From: Lunularia cruciata
Taxonomy: Eukaryota > Streptophyta > Marchantiopsida > Lunulariales > Lunulariaceae
Length of the DNA: 64,000 nt
Direction of reading: 5' to 3'
NCBI GenBank assembly: GCA_948567375.1
Contig: OX419756.1
Coordinates: 41,244,333-41,308,332 of the forward strand
The translations under genes and the position numbers were made by a program. Under the pieces are notes generated by a model. It worked only from the letters and a program-made list of their open reading frames with translations, did not search any database and had not been told where the DNA came from. Below are positions 22,040 to 32,693 of this stretch, one piece after another; within the stretch, counting starts at the first letter, position 1, and each line of letters opens with the position of its first letter.

Positions 22040-22417
22040 TCATAAGCTCTTAGCTTGCTTTTGCTCTTTGCTTCTTACTTCTACTATTGGAGCTTTACTC
22101 CAAAGTCTTAATCTTCTAACTCTCAAAGGTACTTCATCTAAACTTTCCCCCTCTTCTACTACCAGAATTACATTGCTTGCTTTTGCCCCCACTCCTTCTC
22201 CCTCTTCTACCTCATTGAACTTCCGCCTTCCCTCAGCCTCCAGAGTTTCTTCTATCTCCATGGTGGGTAATTTGTGACATAGGTTTCCTCCTCCTTCCAT
22301 TAGATCCATTGCTGCATGGAACTCTTGTTCTTCTTTATCAGCATCGTCTCCTCTTTTTTGCTGAACTTCCACCTCCTCTTTGCTTCCACTGCTAGACTCT
22401 TCACTTTGTAGTGTCAA
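22040..22417 (-). pseudogene. LTR-borne acidic ORF segment (125 codons)
   Basis: Glu/Lys-rich frame (e.g. EESSSGSKEEVEVQQKRGDD) directly upstream, on the minus strand, of the coiled-coil ORF. It starts next to the CTT run at 22422-22455, which encodes a Glu or Lys stretch and is a likely site of frameshift. Probably a linker of the same degenerate protein. Confidence 0.4.
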
Positions 22418-22421
22418 CTTT

Positions 22422-22425
22422 GGTT

Positions 22426-22455
<30 letters not shown>
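22422..22455. repeat. (CTT)n microsatellite
   Basis: About eleven TTC/CTT triplets inside the GL 3' LTR coding-like block. Confidence 0.92.
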
Positions 22456-22457
<2 letters not shown>

Positions 22458-22716
22458 AAGTCTTTTGTTTTGTAATTGGCTTTGCCTTTTGACTCTTTTG
22501 CTCTTGATGACTCATCAAGCACTATGACTTCCTGCCATGGGTTCACCTTCTTCACCTTCTTTGGCTTAATTGGCAACAAACTCTCCTCTGGATGATTTTG
22601 CTTCCTTGTCTTTGGAATGGTCACTACTACTCTTAGATACTGCACTATGTGCACATAGTGTTCACCACTACTTTGGATCTATTGCATATATTATTGGTCC
22701 TCGTCATCTGCAATCT

Positions 22717-23148
22717 TCATAAGTTTGGATGAAAATGCCACACCATCTTTCTTTGCTCAGACTCCTTCATCAAATTCAATCTGAAGTAGAAATGGGTAGC
22801 AAATGGCACCAAATAGTGAGGTGCATCCCTCTTTCTCCAACACCACACCATCTGCCACATTCTTTGATGAAAGCACTTTGTGCAATTGACTGGCATGCTT
22901 GCAAACATCTGGTGGAAGAAGACCGCTTGATGCTTCATTACACAAGTCAGGCAATCAGGGTTGAAGAGTACCATCATCACCCCAATGATGCTTTGCCTGA
23001 CTTGGTCTTGATAGGTATCCACCTTGTATCCATTCTTCATGCATGGCGTTGTAAAAGAATTGCTAATCTCATTTGTCTCCTGCACATACTCTCCTTTCTT
23101 GAGAAATGTTGCCCTAGTTTCCTCACCAGCTTCTCTTCCTAACACCAT
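22717..23148 (-). pseudogene. LTR-borne unknown domain (143 codons)
   Basis: Key stretches are YKVDTYQDQVRQSIIGVMMV, KHQAVFFHQMF, MWQMVWCW, HYLVPFATHFYFRLNLMKES and MVWHFHPNL. The 5' LTR of GL keeps the start of the same domain near 31049-30785. A relic at 48100-48560 on the + strand shows the same pattern (VDKYQ, RSQATFF, LSPFVFHFYLGVDLL, HFTD). Three copies in two sequence contexts indicate a real protein domain carried by retroelements. I do not recognise it as any named family. Confidence 0.55.
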
Positions 23149-23959
23149 CCTCCAATCCGACTCTGTCCATTGAGCTGGATTGCCTCTCTTCCCTTCATTC
23201 TCAGGTCCCTCCTCACAATCATTTGATGCTACTTATGCCATGAACCCTAGAAAACTCAAATTCCAATTCCATGCCAAAAAAGTGATCCAAAGTCTACTTA
23301 GGACTTCAATCTGAGCTATTATATATAATCTTCAAATCACTAGATTTCACACTGCAAGCCAATGACTCTTCTTCTCACCCTTCTTTGGCATGTGCGATCT
23401 CTAATGCATGGTAGTTGAAAAAATGATTCTACCGTCTCTTGGTCTTGAGATCCTAACTCCTTTAGACTTGTTAAACATCAAACATTCTACCGGCTTGGCT
23501 ACAAACACTCCTTTGGGTTGACTACTCAGTGGCTTAGGATACTTGCGGGACATTTTAGAATCATCTTGATGAAGTCCCAATTTCGTAGTTCCTCCGTTGC
23601 TTGTCAGTGAAATGCACCCTTTTTGCATGACTTCCTCCTGGCATTATCTAGGTTAGTGGTTTGCTCCTTGTTCACCATTTCTTTGCCTGTACTTTCTTGA
23701 TTTGTCCCGCTAAAGGGAAGTTGTTTTGCCATCTTCACATTGGGTTGATCACCCTGAGACAAAGGCTCCTTACTTCGGGTTTCTCTTGGCCGGTTTTGAT
23801 CCAAGTACTTTGCTTCTGACTTGAAGTCACATTACTTTGGGTTTTAACCCAAACACACCATTCTTCTCCTTCCAATGCCATTGGGTTCAATACAACTTTT
23901 TCTATTCACTTCTTCTTCAAAATTGCACAAAAAAAAACACAAAAAATGTGGGTACTACA

Positions 23960-23973
23960 TACCACCTCTCTCA
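23960..23973 (-). promoter_or_regulatory. Polypurine tract of GL
   Basis: The minus strand reads TGAGAGAGGTGGTA directly before the TGTAG start of the 3' LTR. Confidence 0.55.
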
Positions 23974-24099
23974 AATGTGAACACCAATAGTAGAATCTCT
24001 ATACAAAGCCAGGTCCGTGATCCAATATTTTCTAACTCTCCACCCGTTCACTTGAGTAGCAAAAGGATTGCCCTCTAGGTCTGCAAGTTGAATAGAGTC

Positions 24100-25130
24100 A
24101 TTAGCATAAATGTGCATAACAAGGGCTCCATCCACCTTAAATGCAGTTTACTTGGAAAAAATATTCAGCAATTGTCATATAACAACACCAAATCACCCTT
24201 CTGAACAGCCACATGCTTGATTCTCTTATTGTGCCTAACTTTCCTCTATTCTTGTACTTCCTTTGTGGTTTGCATTGCATTGTCCTTTTTCTCCTCTAAC
24301 CATATTAGTTGATGGATCCAAAGATCTTGGCTTTCTTCCTCCGACAATCGTTCCTCACATAGAATCCAATATGATGGTACTTTGAATTCAATTGGTAGTA
24401 TTGGGTGCAATATGTATGTCAAGAAATAAGGAGTTGTTTGGTTGTAATCTTCTTAGTTTTTTTGTATGCACACAAAACTGTAGGTAACCTTTGTATCCTA
24501 ATCATAGGCATATTGACTGTCACCTTGTTCAAAATTTTACATAATAATCCATTGGCCTTCTTTGTTAGTCCATTTGCTTTGGATTATAAGGAGTCTTCTT
24601 CCAATGTTTAATCTAGAAGTACTTGGTTAACTCTTCCACCATGGAGTTCAAAAAATGAGTCCCGTGACCACTAACTAATTCCAGAGGACATCCATAACAT
24701 GAAATGATGTTTTGGAAGAAAAATTCTGCAACTTTTTCCACATCATCTTTCCTAGTTGCCTCTGCTTCTACCATCTTTGTAGCATAATCAGTGCGTACCA
24801 AGATTTATCTCTTCCTTGTGACTCAAGTTACTAGTTGAATTGGACCCACAAAATCAACACGCCATTTCTCAAATGGAGCCAATAGCAAAATTGGTCTCAA
24901 AGGCCACTGGGACATAGCTATCGGCTTTCTTGTTCGTTGACATGCATCACAAATTCCTATGTAGGCATGAGTATCCTTATACATCATAGGCTACCAATAC
25001 CTTGCTGAAAGGATCTTCTTTACAATATTCTTCAAGGCATAGTGTCCTCCCGATGCTTTTGAGTGTAAGGAATCAATTACTCCTCCAACTTTGTATGCCT
25101 CTAAGCATCTCCAAAGTTCTTTGTGTTCAC
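24100..25130 (-). pseudogene. GL integrase relic
   Basis: The integrase core is best seen at 24801-24613: DYATKMVEAEA, FFFQNIISCYGCPLELVSGH and GTHFLNSMVEELTKYF. The second catalytic Asp, expected as SDRGTHF, reads SGHGTHF. Further down, YNPKQMD and KKANG correspond to YHPQxNGxAE. Near 24130-24050 SIQLADLEGNPFATQVNG matches the C-terminal tail (QLADLxGxxFxxxVNG) seen in non-chromodomain plant gypsy integrases. Confidence 0.78.
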
Positions 25131-25259
25131 CCATCTTGAATAAAATGTTGAGTTTTAGCTAGTACGGTCACATCTTCTTGAGGAAAATGACCCTCTACTC
25201 TGGGTCCAGCCCCTCAAGACATTGGCAAGTATGAAAATAATGATATTCTACCGCATACC

Positions 25260-26655
25260 TTTTACTTCACATTGCATTAAATGGTATAACTCTTCATCAG
25301 TAAACCAATCATCAACTTCCAAGTCTTGGTCTTGAGTTTCCAACCTAAATAGGAAGTCCGCATTTGAATGCAAAGCTCCCTTCCTCACTTGTATAGTGTA
25401 TATGAATTCTTGTAACAACAAGATCCATCTTGCAATTCACCCAGACAAATCCACCTTCTTGACCAGATGTTGCAATGCGTACTGGTCAACATAGAAGACA
25501 AACTCGTATCCCAATAGGTAGTGGCAAAACTTCTTGCAGGCGTACACCATTCTGAATGCTTCTCTTTTAGTTGTCGAATAGTTCTTTTTTGAAATTGACA
25601 ACCGTCAGCTGGCATAGTAAATTGGGTAGTCCTTCTTCTTCTCATCCTTCTGACTTAAGATCACTCCAATTGCCATGGATGAAGTGTCCACATATACATG
25701 AAAAGGGGCGTCCCAATTTGGGGCCCTCACAATTGATGCTTCAACTAGTTTCTTCTTCAATACTTGGAAAACTTCATCTTGTTTTCCTTCCCACAAGTAG
25801 TCTTTGGACTTCTTCAGAAGCTTTGTTAAGGGTGCAGCAAGCACCGTATAATTTGACAAAAAGTGTATGTAGTATCCAACATTTCCCAAGAAGGCTCTTA
25901 GCTCCCAAATGTTCTTAGGGGATTCCAAAGCTGAGATGACTTTAACCTCTTGACATCAACTTCAATACCTTGGCTTGACACTTGATGCCTCATAAGGATT
26001 CCTTTCTTCATTGCAAAGAAGCATTTCTCCAAGTGGAATGACAAACCGGCAAAATGACACCTATCAAAAGTTTGGCAAAGGTAATCCAAATGTACTTCTC
26101 TTTGCCCAAACACAAAAAATTCATCAATGAAGACTTCCACAAATTTGCACAAAAAATCTTTGAAGATTGCATTCATCATCTGTTGGAAAGTAGCGGGAAC
26201 ATTATACAACCCAAAGGCATTTGATTGTAAGCAAAAGTGCCCCAATTGGTATTGAATGTAGTTTTTTCCTTGTCTTCTTCTTGGATGGATACTTGATTAT
26301 ACCTTAAAAATCCATTGAGAAAATTGTAATAGGGATGACCAGCTACTTGGTCCAAAATTGTATCGGTGAAAGGCAAGGGATGATGATACTTCCTCGTGAT
26401 TGCATTTAGTTGTAAAAATCTTGGCACACGCAAATCTTCCCAGTCTTCTTCTTTGGAACAATGACAATCGGGGAGACCCACTCATTGCTCAAGATGGGAA
26501 AGATTATTTTGGCCCCTAAGTACTTGTCAATTTCATCTTTCACTAGTACCAAGTACTTCGGGTTCAAGCAATACCATCTTTGCCAAACCGGTATTGCACC
26601 TTCAACCAAATCAATCCAATGTTCTCCAAATTCTCTTGGAATACCCAGCATTTGA
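25260..26655 (-). pseudogene. GL reverse transcriptase and RNase H relic
   Basis: The fingers region at 26651-26406 reads WVSPIVIVPKKKTGKICVCQ. The palm has FAYNQMPLGC and YNVPATFQQMMNAIFKDFLC, then FIDEFFVFGQ where FIDDF(x)VYG is expected, so the second catalytic Asp is Glu. RAFLGNVGYYIHFLSNY and the connection region follow at 25928-25605. RNase H continues to about 25260 with a TSSMAIGVILSQ segment (DASxxAIGxVLxQ with the Asp changed). Several frame changes. Confidence 0.85.
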
Positions 26656-27128
26656 TCAGTAGATCAGGCAGATACATCTTGGTACTCTATAAACATGGCA
26701 GTGTATTGTGCAAACTCCTCCAAAGTGACTTTTTTTGAAATCATCAAAAATTTTCCTTCAGTCAACACAACATCTTGACAGTCATCGGGGTTAATGACTC
26801 CTTCAAACTTACTGACTCAGCTTAACCCAAGTTGAGCTGCAGTCAAACCCTCTTCCTCCAAGTTGTTTTCACCCAAGGCAATGTCATATGGACCTTTGTC
26901 TTCTACATCCACCTTGTAGCATTCCCAGTAGTTGACTTGGACTTTGTCTTTGAAGTCATGTGAAGACAATGAATATTTGGATTCATCTTGATCTTTTGAC
27001 AAAGTTGTCTTCCCGAGGTGGGGGGCCTTTGTCCAACTCATTGCCATCAACTTCTAGTCATCAAACAAAATGTCCTTAAACCACAACTTCTACTGATGCC
27101 AATCCACAACAACTTGGGCACTGTACAA

Positions 27129-27407
27129 TCATGGTCTTCCAATCAACAATGGGTAGCCAATTTTGGTCACTGGCCTCAACAAAATGTGATTTAATTTGAA
27201 GTGCACCCCTCCAATGATTGTCATTAAATTTGACAGCATGCCCAAAGGCCGTCTCTTGGTTTGATCTGCAAAGTTCAAAATTTGGGGTGTTGGCTTGAAT
27301 GTATGGTACCCCAACAAATTTGTAGTGTCTTTGGTCATGACATTAACACCAAAACCCAAATCAATGGGTATTGATGTTATCATGCGCATCTTGCAATTTT
27401 GCATCAA
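27129..27407 (-). pseudogene. GL aspartic protease relic
   Basis: ITSIPIDLGFGVNVMTKDTT corresponds to the retropepsin active site (xxDxGxxxxVM; DSG or DLG expected). YPLLIGRP at the end corresponds to the ILGRPWL flap-to-end motif of gypsy proteases. About 90 residues, the normal size. Confidence 0.75.
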
Positions 27408-27669
27408 CTCTGGGAGATCCCAGATCCTCCTGCTCAGTACAATAAATGGTGGCCAGGTCTTTTTTGGACATGACCCTTGTTTTCTTGAGGGCCAAACTTA
27501 GCTATCTCTTCTACAACTTATTGTCTTCCCACAGTTGCTTGAATGTGACATTTGCACTTGTGGATGCCAAATCCGCCACAATATTGTATTGCAACAGTTC
27601 TCCTAACTTTACTTTCTTCACTTTTATCTCTGTATTGGAAGACTCACCTTATTTGAGTTGGACTTTGGG

Positions 27670-29718
27670 TCACTTCAAGATCATGACCAAAGAACTGGTG
27701 GTCTTGATCTGAGGTTCTTTGGGTTTACCCACCTCGGCTTGTATCAGGTCCTTTACTTCATATTTGATATCCACTAAAAAAACTAGAGGCTTTGTCTTTG
27801 TATCCTCCTTCCAACTCATCTCTCGAGTCCTTTGCACCACTCCTTGGATTTCTTTCTGCAAAGCTCTAACTTTGGTTTTTGCAAGAATCTTCTCCTCCTT
27901 TACAAAGAGAATTGCTATTGGGTGCAACCTCTTCACCTTTTGTGAAGACAAGGAAGTAATATTAAGTTCCTCAGGGTCATGCTTCTTCTTGCCTGCACGT
28001 GTCTCAACTTTCAAAACTTTGAGGTCCGGCCACTCTCCTTCCAGAGTCAAACTCCCTTCTTGAGGTCTCTCTTCCTCAAGGGTTATGCAATTTATATCAA
28101 TATCCCCTTTTGCCTGAAGCACATCATGTTCAACTAGGGTCTGAACATATTTTACAAGCGGCTTTGGGTTGGGTGGATGAGGGCACTAGTTGCCCCTATG
28201 ACCCAATCCTTTACAATTCCCACATAAGGAGACATACCCAATTTGCCATTTTGGCTCTGGACAGTTTGGAGACCAATGTCCCATTGAGCCACAATTGTAA
28301 CATGCCCCTGGTGCAACATTTAAGGGTTGATTTTGGTTGCCCATTGGTGGTCTTCATGGAGGATCATTGGGGTTATACTCCCTTGGTCCATATCTTGGAC
28401 CTTGGTACAATGTGCTTGCCTGAGGTTGTACCTCTTGAGTTTGGTACACAGCCTCTTCTTCCCCTTCTTAGTCCCATCCTAGAACCCAATCAATCAATTG
28501 CACGGGAAATGAATTATGTGTTTGCATGGCCTGACTTGCCACACGTAGTGCACCATACATTCAATCTGCCGATGAAGGGGACTTTCTTTGGTCCTTCACC
28601 CCACTCATTTGGATCTTAAAATCCACAAACTCTTTTCTAAGAGCATCCAACTTATTGTCTACACTCTTTGCTTGCGGTGTCAATGGTTTCTTTCCTCCAC
28701 ATCTTTGTATTCTTCTTGGCTTTGACTCTTCTTCTGATTCCAAAGAAGAACTTGAAGATGTGGAGGATTTCTCCAAAGAAGGGGATGTATTGCAAGAAGC
28801 TCTTTGTCTAGGCTTCTTTCCTTTCTTCTCCCAATTCCTTTGGTTACCAAAAGAATGAGAGTGAGCTATCTTGTATTGGGTAACTTGTTTGAGAATTTTG
28901 TCCAAAGAACTTACATTCCTCTCCATGGCAAAGATACGAATCTCTGGTGATAGTCCTCCAAGGAACCAGGTAATGGCTTGGGCATCGGAGTAACCCGCCA
29001 CATGAGATTGCTTTGGGACACAATTCAAGAGGGCCATGAACCGCTCAGAGTAGTCTCTTAACTTCTCCTTTCCTCTATCTAGATTGTTGAGTGCCGCAAA
29101 GACACTCATGTTCTAATCAACTTCCCAGAATCATTCCAGAAATTGTTTCTCAAGTCTGCCCAGTTTGCTAGTACAAATCCCTTTTAGGTTACGTGCATAT
29201 ACCAACTCCAAGCCTTCTTTTGGAGCAAACTCAAGAAAATCCGCATGCAATCCACAGAGTCATGTTCTTTATTGGCAAAGGAAACAACCTCAAATTCTTT
29301 GATGAATTCATTAGGGTCTTTGTCTTGTTCTATCCCCTTATACGTTTGATAGGCATGTTGGGTGATAGGTAACAAAGTCATTGTTTGGCTTTGAGGAATT
29401 GGCGGTGGTAAGTTTGAACTTGATGGACCCAAGGAACTGGCTAGTATTGAAGCTGTATTGATAGCCCAGGGGTTCCAATTGGTCAAGTTCAAAGTGGGGT
29501 TTATGTTGATAGATTCTTCTTCTCTGATGTGTCAACTCTGACTGGTAATGGAACAGGAGGTTTAACACTTTGGAGTGCTCTTGAAAATTCCTTTGAGCCA
29601 ACCGAGGAATTGTTTGTAAGAGATGCTGGCATTCTTCTTCTATTAAGATTTGTGTTGTCTTTTTGTGAATAAATTTCTTTATAAAATCAACTTCCTTTAC
29701 AACTTTAGGGGAATTCAA
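27670..29718 (-). pseudogene. GL gag relic with two zinc knuckles
   Basis: The Retrotrans_gag core runs from 29492 to 28700: KKAWSWYMHVT, then RGKEKLRDYSERFMALLNCV and ITWFLGGLSPEIRIFAMERN. A Ser-rich linker follows. The first zinc knuckle near 28315-28270 reads CYNCGSMGHWSPNC (CX2CX4HX4C, intact). A second near 28225-28180 reads CGNCKGLGHRGN-stop-C, so a stop replaces the residue before the last Cys. The spacer 28122-27670 is charged and connects to protease. Confidence 0.82.
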
Positions 29719-30049
29719 TGTATTAGGTCACAACGTGTATGTTTGCCCACTAGCATCTTTCTTCTTCTTGGAAGTTGGAGACAAGAAGTATCCTTGCCAC
29801 CCACGTTTGTGTTTCTTTTGTTTGAGTTCTCGGAAGGCTTCTTGAACTTCATGAAGAAGTTGAAAGCCCGACTCCTCCCATTTAGTTTTGTCAAAAGTGG
29901 GTTGAATCTTCTGGCATTCTTCTTCTTTATGATGCAAAGTTTGTCTTTGAACTCTCTATTCCCATTGCTCTCTCAATGTAGACATTCATATTGGTTCAAA
30001 ACCCAGTTTAGAATTTGGCTTCATATTCTTCTATTTCCAAGATTTGTAT

Positions 30050-30066
30050 CCCCAACAGTGGTGCCA
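30050..30066 (-). promoter_or_regulatory. Primer-binding site of GL
   Basis: The minus strand reads TGGCACCACTGTTGGGG, seven bases after the LTR end. It resembles the TGGCGCCGTTGCCGGGG-type sites of many plant gypsy elements and the site of gypsy C. Confidence 0.7.
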
Positions 30067-30073
30067 AAAATCA

Positions 30074-31811
30074 TGTGACAACCTAGCAAATATCACTCTT
30101 GCAATCATCAAGTAAGTAAAGTTTGCTCCCGTAGAGATACAAGTCAGAATTGGTCAAACACAAATTCAAACAATTACAATATAGTTCTTCTTGGTTGTGT
30201 CTTTAATCTCTCAGGTAGAAACTACACCTAGAAGAGAGTAACAAGCACTGATCATAATCTCATCACAACAATCTATCACTCACAAATCACATTACTTCAA
30301 TTCTGTCCAAAAAAACTTGCTTGTGATGATTTAGTCCATCCCAAAAATGGGTACTTTGTTGCAAGATCACTTTGCCTCAAAATTTTGTTCCACCCCTCCA
30401 CTAAAGACATAACTTCCTTGATCAAAATTGCTTCACATCAACTCAGCGCTACACTCATAAATGCCAAATATTACTCAACACTTCAATGCACCTCTTCATA
30501 TTTGCCTCTTCCTATCTCAAAACTAGTCCTAACCCAATCAGATGTCTATGTCGACTTTGGCTTCTAAACCCAAAGTAACTTCCTGCACTTCTCTATCTTT
30601 GGGTTTATCCACAATCACTAAATCTTCTACCAATTCCACTATGTCTTCACTCCAAACTACAATTGAGGTCATAGGTACACTATCTACATCATTATGTGCT
30701 GACCCATTCTTTTCTATTGTCTCAGGTAACTCACCTAAAGATGCTTGTACTCCTTCTTCTCTTAATTTGGACTTGTTGTGCGATCAGGCTTGAAGAGTGC
30801 CATCATCGCTCTAGTTATGCTTTGCCTAAATGGGTCTCAATAGGTATCTACCTTGTATCTGTTCTTTGTGCTTGGTGCCGTGAAAGAATTGCAAATCTCA
30901 TCCATCTCCTCCATATAGTTTCCTTTCCCAAGAAATGTTGCCTCAATTTCCTCACCGGCTTCTCTTCCCATCACCATCCTCCAATCTGACTCTATCCATT
31001 GAGCCAAATTGCCTCTCTTCCCTTCTTTCGCAAGTCTTGGAAAACTCAAATTCTAGTTCCATGCCAAAAAAGTGATCCAAAGTCTACTTAGGAGTTCAAT
31101 CCAAGCTATTATATCTAATCTTCAAATCATTGGATTTTGCACTACAAGCAAAGGACTCTTCTTCTTACCCTTCTTCGGCATTGTGCAATCTCTAATGCGT
31201 GGTAATTAAAAAATGATTCTTCTGTCTCTTGGTCTTGAGATCCTTACTCCTTCAGACTTGTTAAAAATCAAACACTCAACCTGCTTGGCTACAGACACTC
31301 TTTCGGGTTGACTACTCAGTGGCTTAGGGTACTTGTGGGACATTTCAAAATCCCCTTGACAAAGTCCCGATTTTATAGTTCCTTGTTGATAGTTATATCC
31401 GTTGATAGTTATATCCCAATTTTATAGTTCCTCGTTGATTTTATAGTTCCTTGTTCCTCCTAAAACACACTCTTTGCATGAATTCCTCTTGGCATTATCC
31501 AAGTTAGTGGTTTGCTCCTTGTTTGCCGTTTCTTTTCCTATAATTTCTTGATTTGCCCCTTTGAAGGGAAGTTGCTACATCATCTTTGCATCGGGTTGAT
31601 CACCCCATGACAAAGTCCCCTTACTTTGGGTTTCTCTTGGCCGGTTCTCATTCGAGTACTTTGCTTTTGACTCAAAGTCAAGTAACTTTGGATTTCAACC
31701 CAAAGACACCATTCTTCTCCTTCCAATGTCATTTGGGTTCAATACAACTTTGTCTATACACTTCTTCTTCAAAATTGCATAGAAACCCAAAAAAAAAATG
31801 TGGGTACTACA
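30074..31811 (-). repeat. 5' LTR of GL (deletion derivative, 1.7 kb)
   Basis: Collinear with 20024-23959 except for two losses: about 0.43 kb (matching roughly 20440-20870, including the CA repeat) and about 1.8 kb (matching roughly 21146-22951, the coiled-coil block). The second junction is near 30778-30784. It keeps part of the LTR-borne domain (31049-30785). A local ATAGTTCCT/GATAGTTATAT duplication lies at 31372-31460. Confidence 0.88.
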
Positions 31812-31816
31812 CTTGG
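31812..31816. repeat. Target-site duplication of GL, right copy
   Basis: CTTGG, identical to 20019-20023. Confidence 0.85.
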
Positions 31817-31895
31817 ATAAAAATCCAAATGGTTTGGTGGAAATGGATTTGATGATCCATAAATTCTATCCATCCCATTCCTACTCTTATATTAA

Positions 31896-32411
31896 TGCAA
31901 AAGATTGAGACCAAGGAGAGAAATAAGAGAATGGAAGATCAAAGCGAAAAATCACATTGGGACTCTTGAATGAGTGAAACTCCAAATACCTAGCATAAGC
32001 TTTGGCTTTGGTTTTTATAGTGAAGTACACAAGGCTGTTGAGAAGCTTCTTGATAAGCTTCTTAAGAAGTTTCCTCAAAACTGGTTTCTTAGAGTGCAAG
32101 GCAAGCTAATTGAAAAGCTTCTCAAGAAACGTCCTTCTAGAAACCATCTACTTGACATGCAAGCTAAGCTAGCGAGGAAACTTTCCTAGAAATTTTCTTC
32201 TAAAAGCCATCTACTTGGCATGCAAACTAAGCCAACCAAGAAGCTTCCCAAGAAGCTTCTTCCTATGAGTTACCACTTGGCATGCACTTTATGCAATGCC
32301 AAGAAGGTACCAAGAAGCTTCCTAGATGCTTCTAGAATATTCTAACTAATTTGGCCTATTTTCTACTTCATTAGTCTTGACTAACTTGTTGGTAAAATCC
32401 ATATTATTTCA
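31896..32411 (-). repeat. 5' LTR of gypsy E
   Basis: Matches 16098-16574. The minus-strand start TGAAATAATATGGATTTTAC and end near GGTCTCAATC are inferred from the alignment and from where Copia-A sequence resumes (32417). Confidence 0.8.
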
Positions 32412-32416
32412 ACAAT

Positions 32417-32693
32417 CAATAAGCATAAAGGGAGGCAGCCGAGTCATTTGTGGTACCAAAGAGGCACAAAGAGGAGTATAGGTGGTAGATAGAGTCTCAA
32501 GGATTTTTTTTATTGTCTTTTTGTTGTAGTCAATACCCTTTAGCTGTCATGGAGTAGCCCAGTGCTCTTTGGGTCAAGTTTGCCTCAATAGGATTTATCG
32601 GTGTGAGCAATTGCTATACTCCCAAAAAATTGTAGATAAGAGAGATTAGGGTCAATTCCATACCACAACAAGGAAGGAGTAGTGCTATGTGAC
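32417..32693 (-). pseudogene. Copia-A integrase C-terminus fragment
   Basis: The minus strand reads STTPSLLWYGIDPNLSYLQF and continues into a KLDPKST-like segment and a GYSMTAKGIDYN-like segment. It is collinear with Copia-B 10975-11165 up to where gypsy E interrupts. Confidence 0.82.

Larger units (their letters stand above)
20024..23959 (-). repeat. 3' LTR of GL (full length, 3.9 kb, carries ORFs)
   Basis: The outer end TGTGAAAACTCGACAAATAT matches TGTGACAACCTAGCAAATAT at 30074; the inner end TGTGGGTACTACA matches 31799-31811. Within it lie a (CA)n microsatellite, a (CTT)n run, and minus-strand coding-like blocks at 23148-22717, 22654-22454, 22417-22040 and 21913-21026. At nearly 4 kb it is far longer than the LTRs of the other elements here (0.2 to 0.7 kb). 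Confidence 0.9.
20024..31811 (-). mobile_element. GL: gypsy element with giant, ORF-bearing LTRs
   Basis: LTRs at 20024-23959 (3', 3936 bp) and 30074-31811 (5', 1738 bp) share both outer and inner ends (minus-strand start TGTAGTACCCACA, end TTGTCACA or TTTTCACA) and are flanked by the perfect duplication CTTGG. The internal 6.1 kb on the minus strand encodes gag with two zinc knuckles, protease, reverse transcriptase, RNase H and integrase in gypsy order, without a chromodomain. The size difference between LTRs is explained by two deletions in the 5' copy. It is inserted in the 5' leader of gypsy E. All ORFs are decayed. Confidence 0.9.
16098..32411 (-). mobile_element. Gypsy E: chromodomain Ty3/gypsy element, itself split by GL
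   Basis: Direct repeats 16098-16574 and 31896-32411 are its LTRs; both contain distinctive runs of AAGCTTC motifs. Internal minus-strand sequence encodes RNase H, integrase and a chromodomain. It is inserted in Copia-A, whose sequence matches continuously on both sides. The flanking 5-mers are GGAAT and ACAAT, probably a decayed duplication; Copia-B has GAAAT at this site. GL sits inside near its 5' end. Confidence 0.82.
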
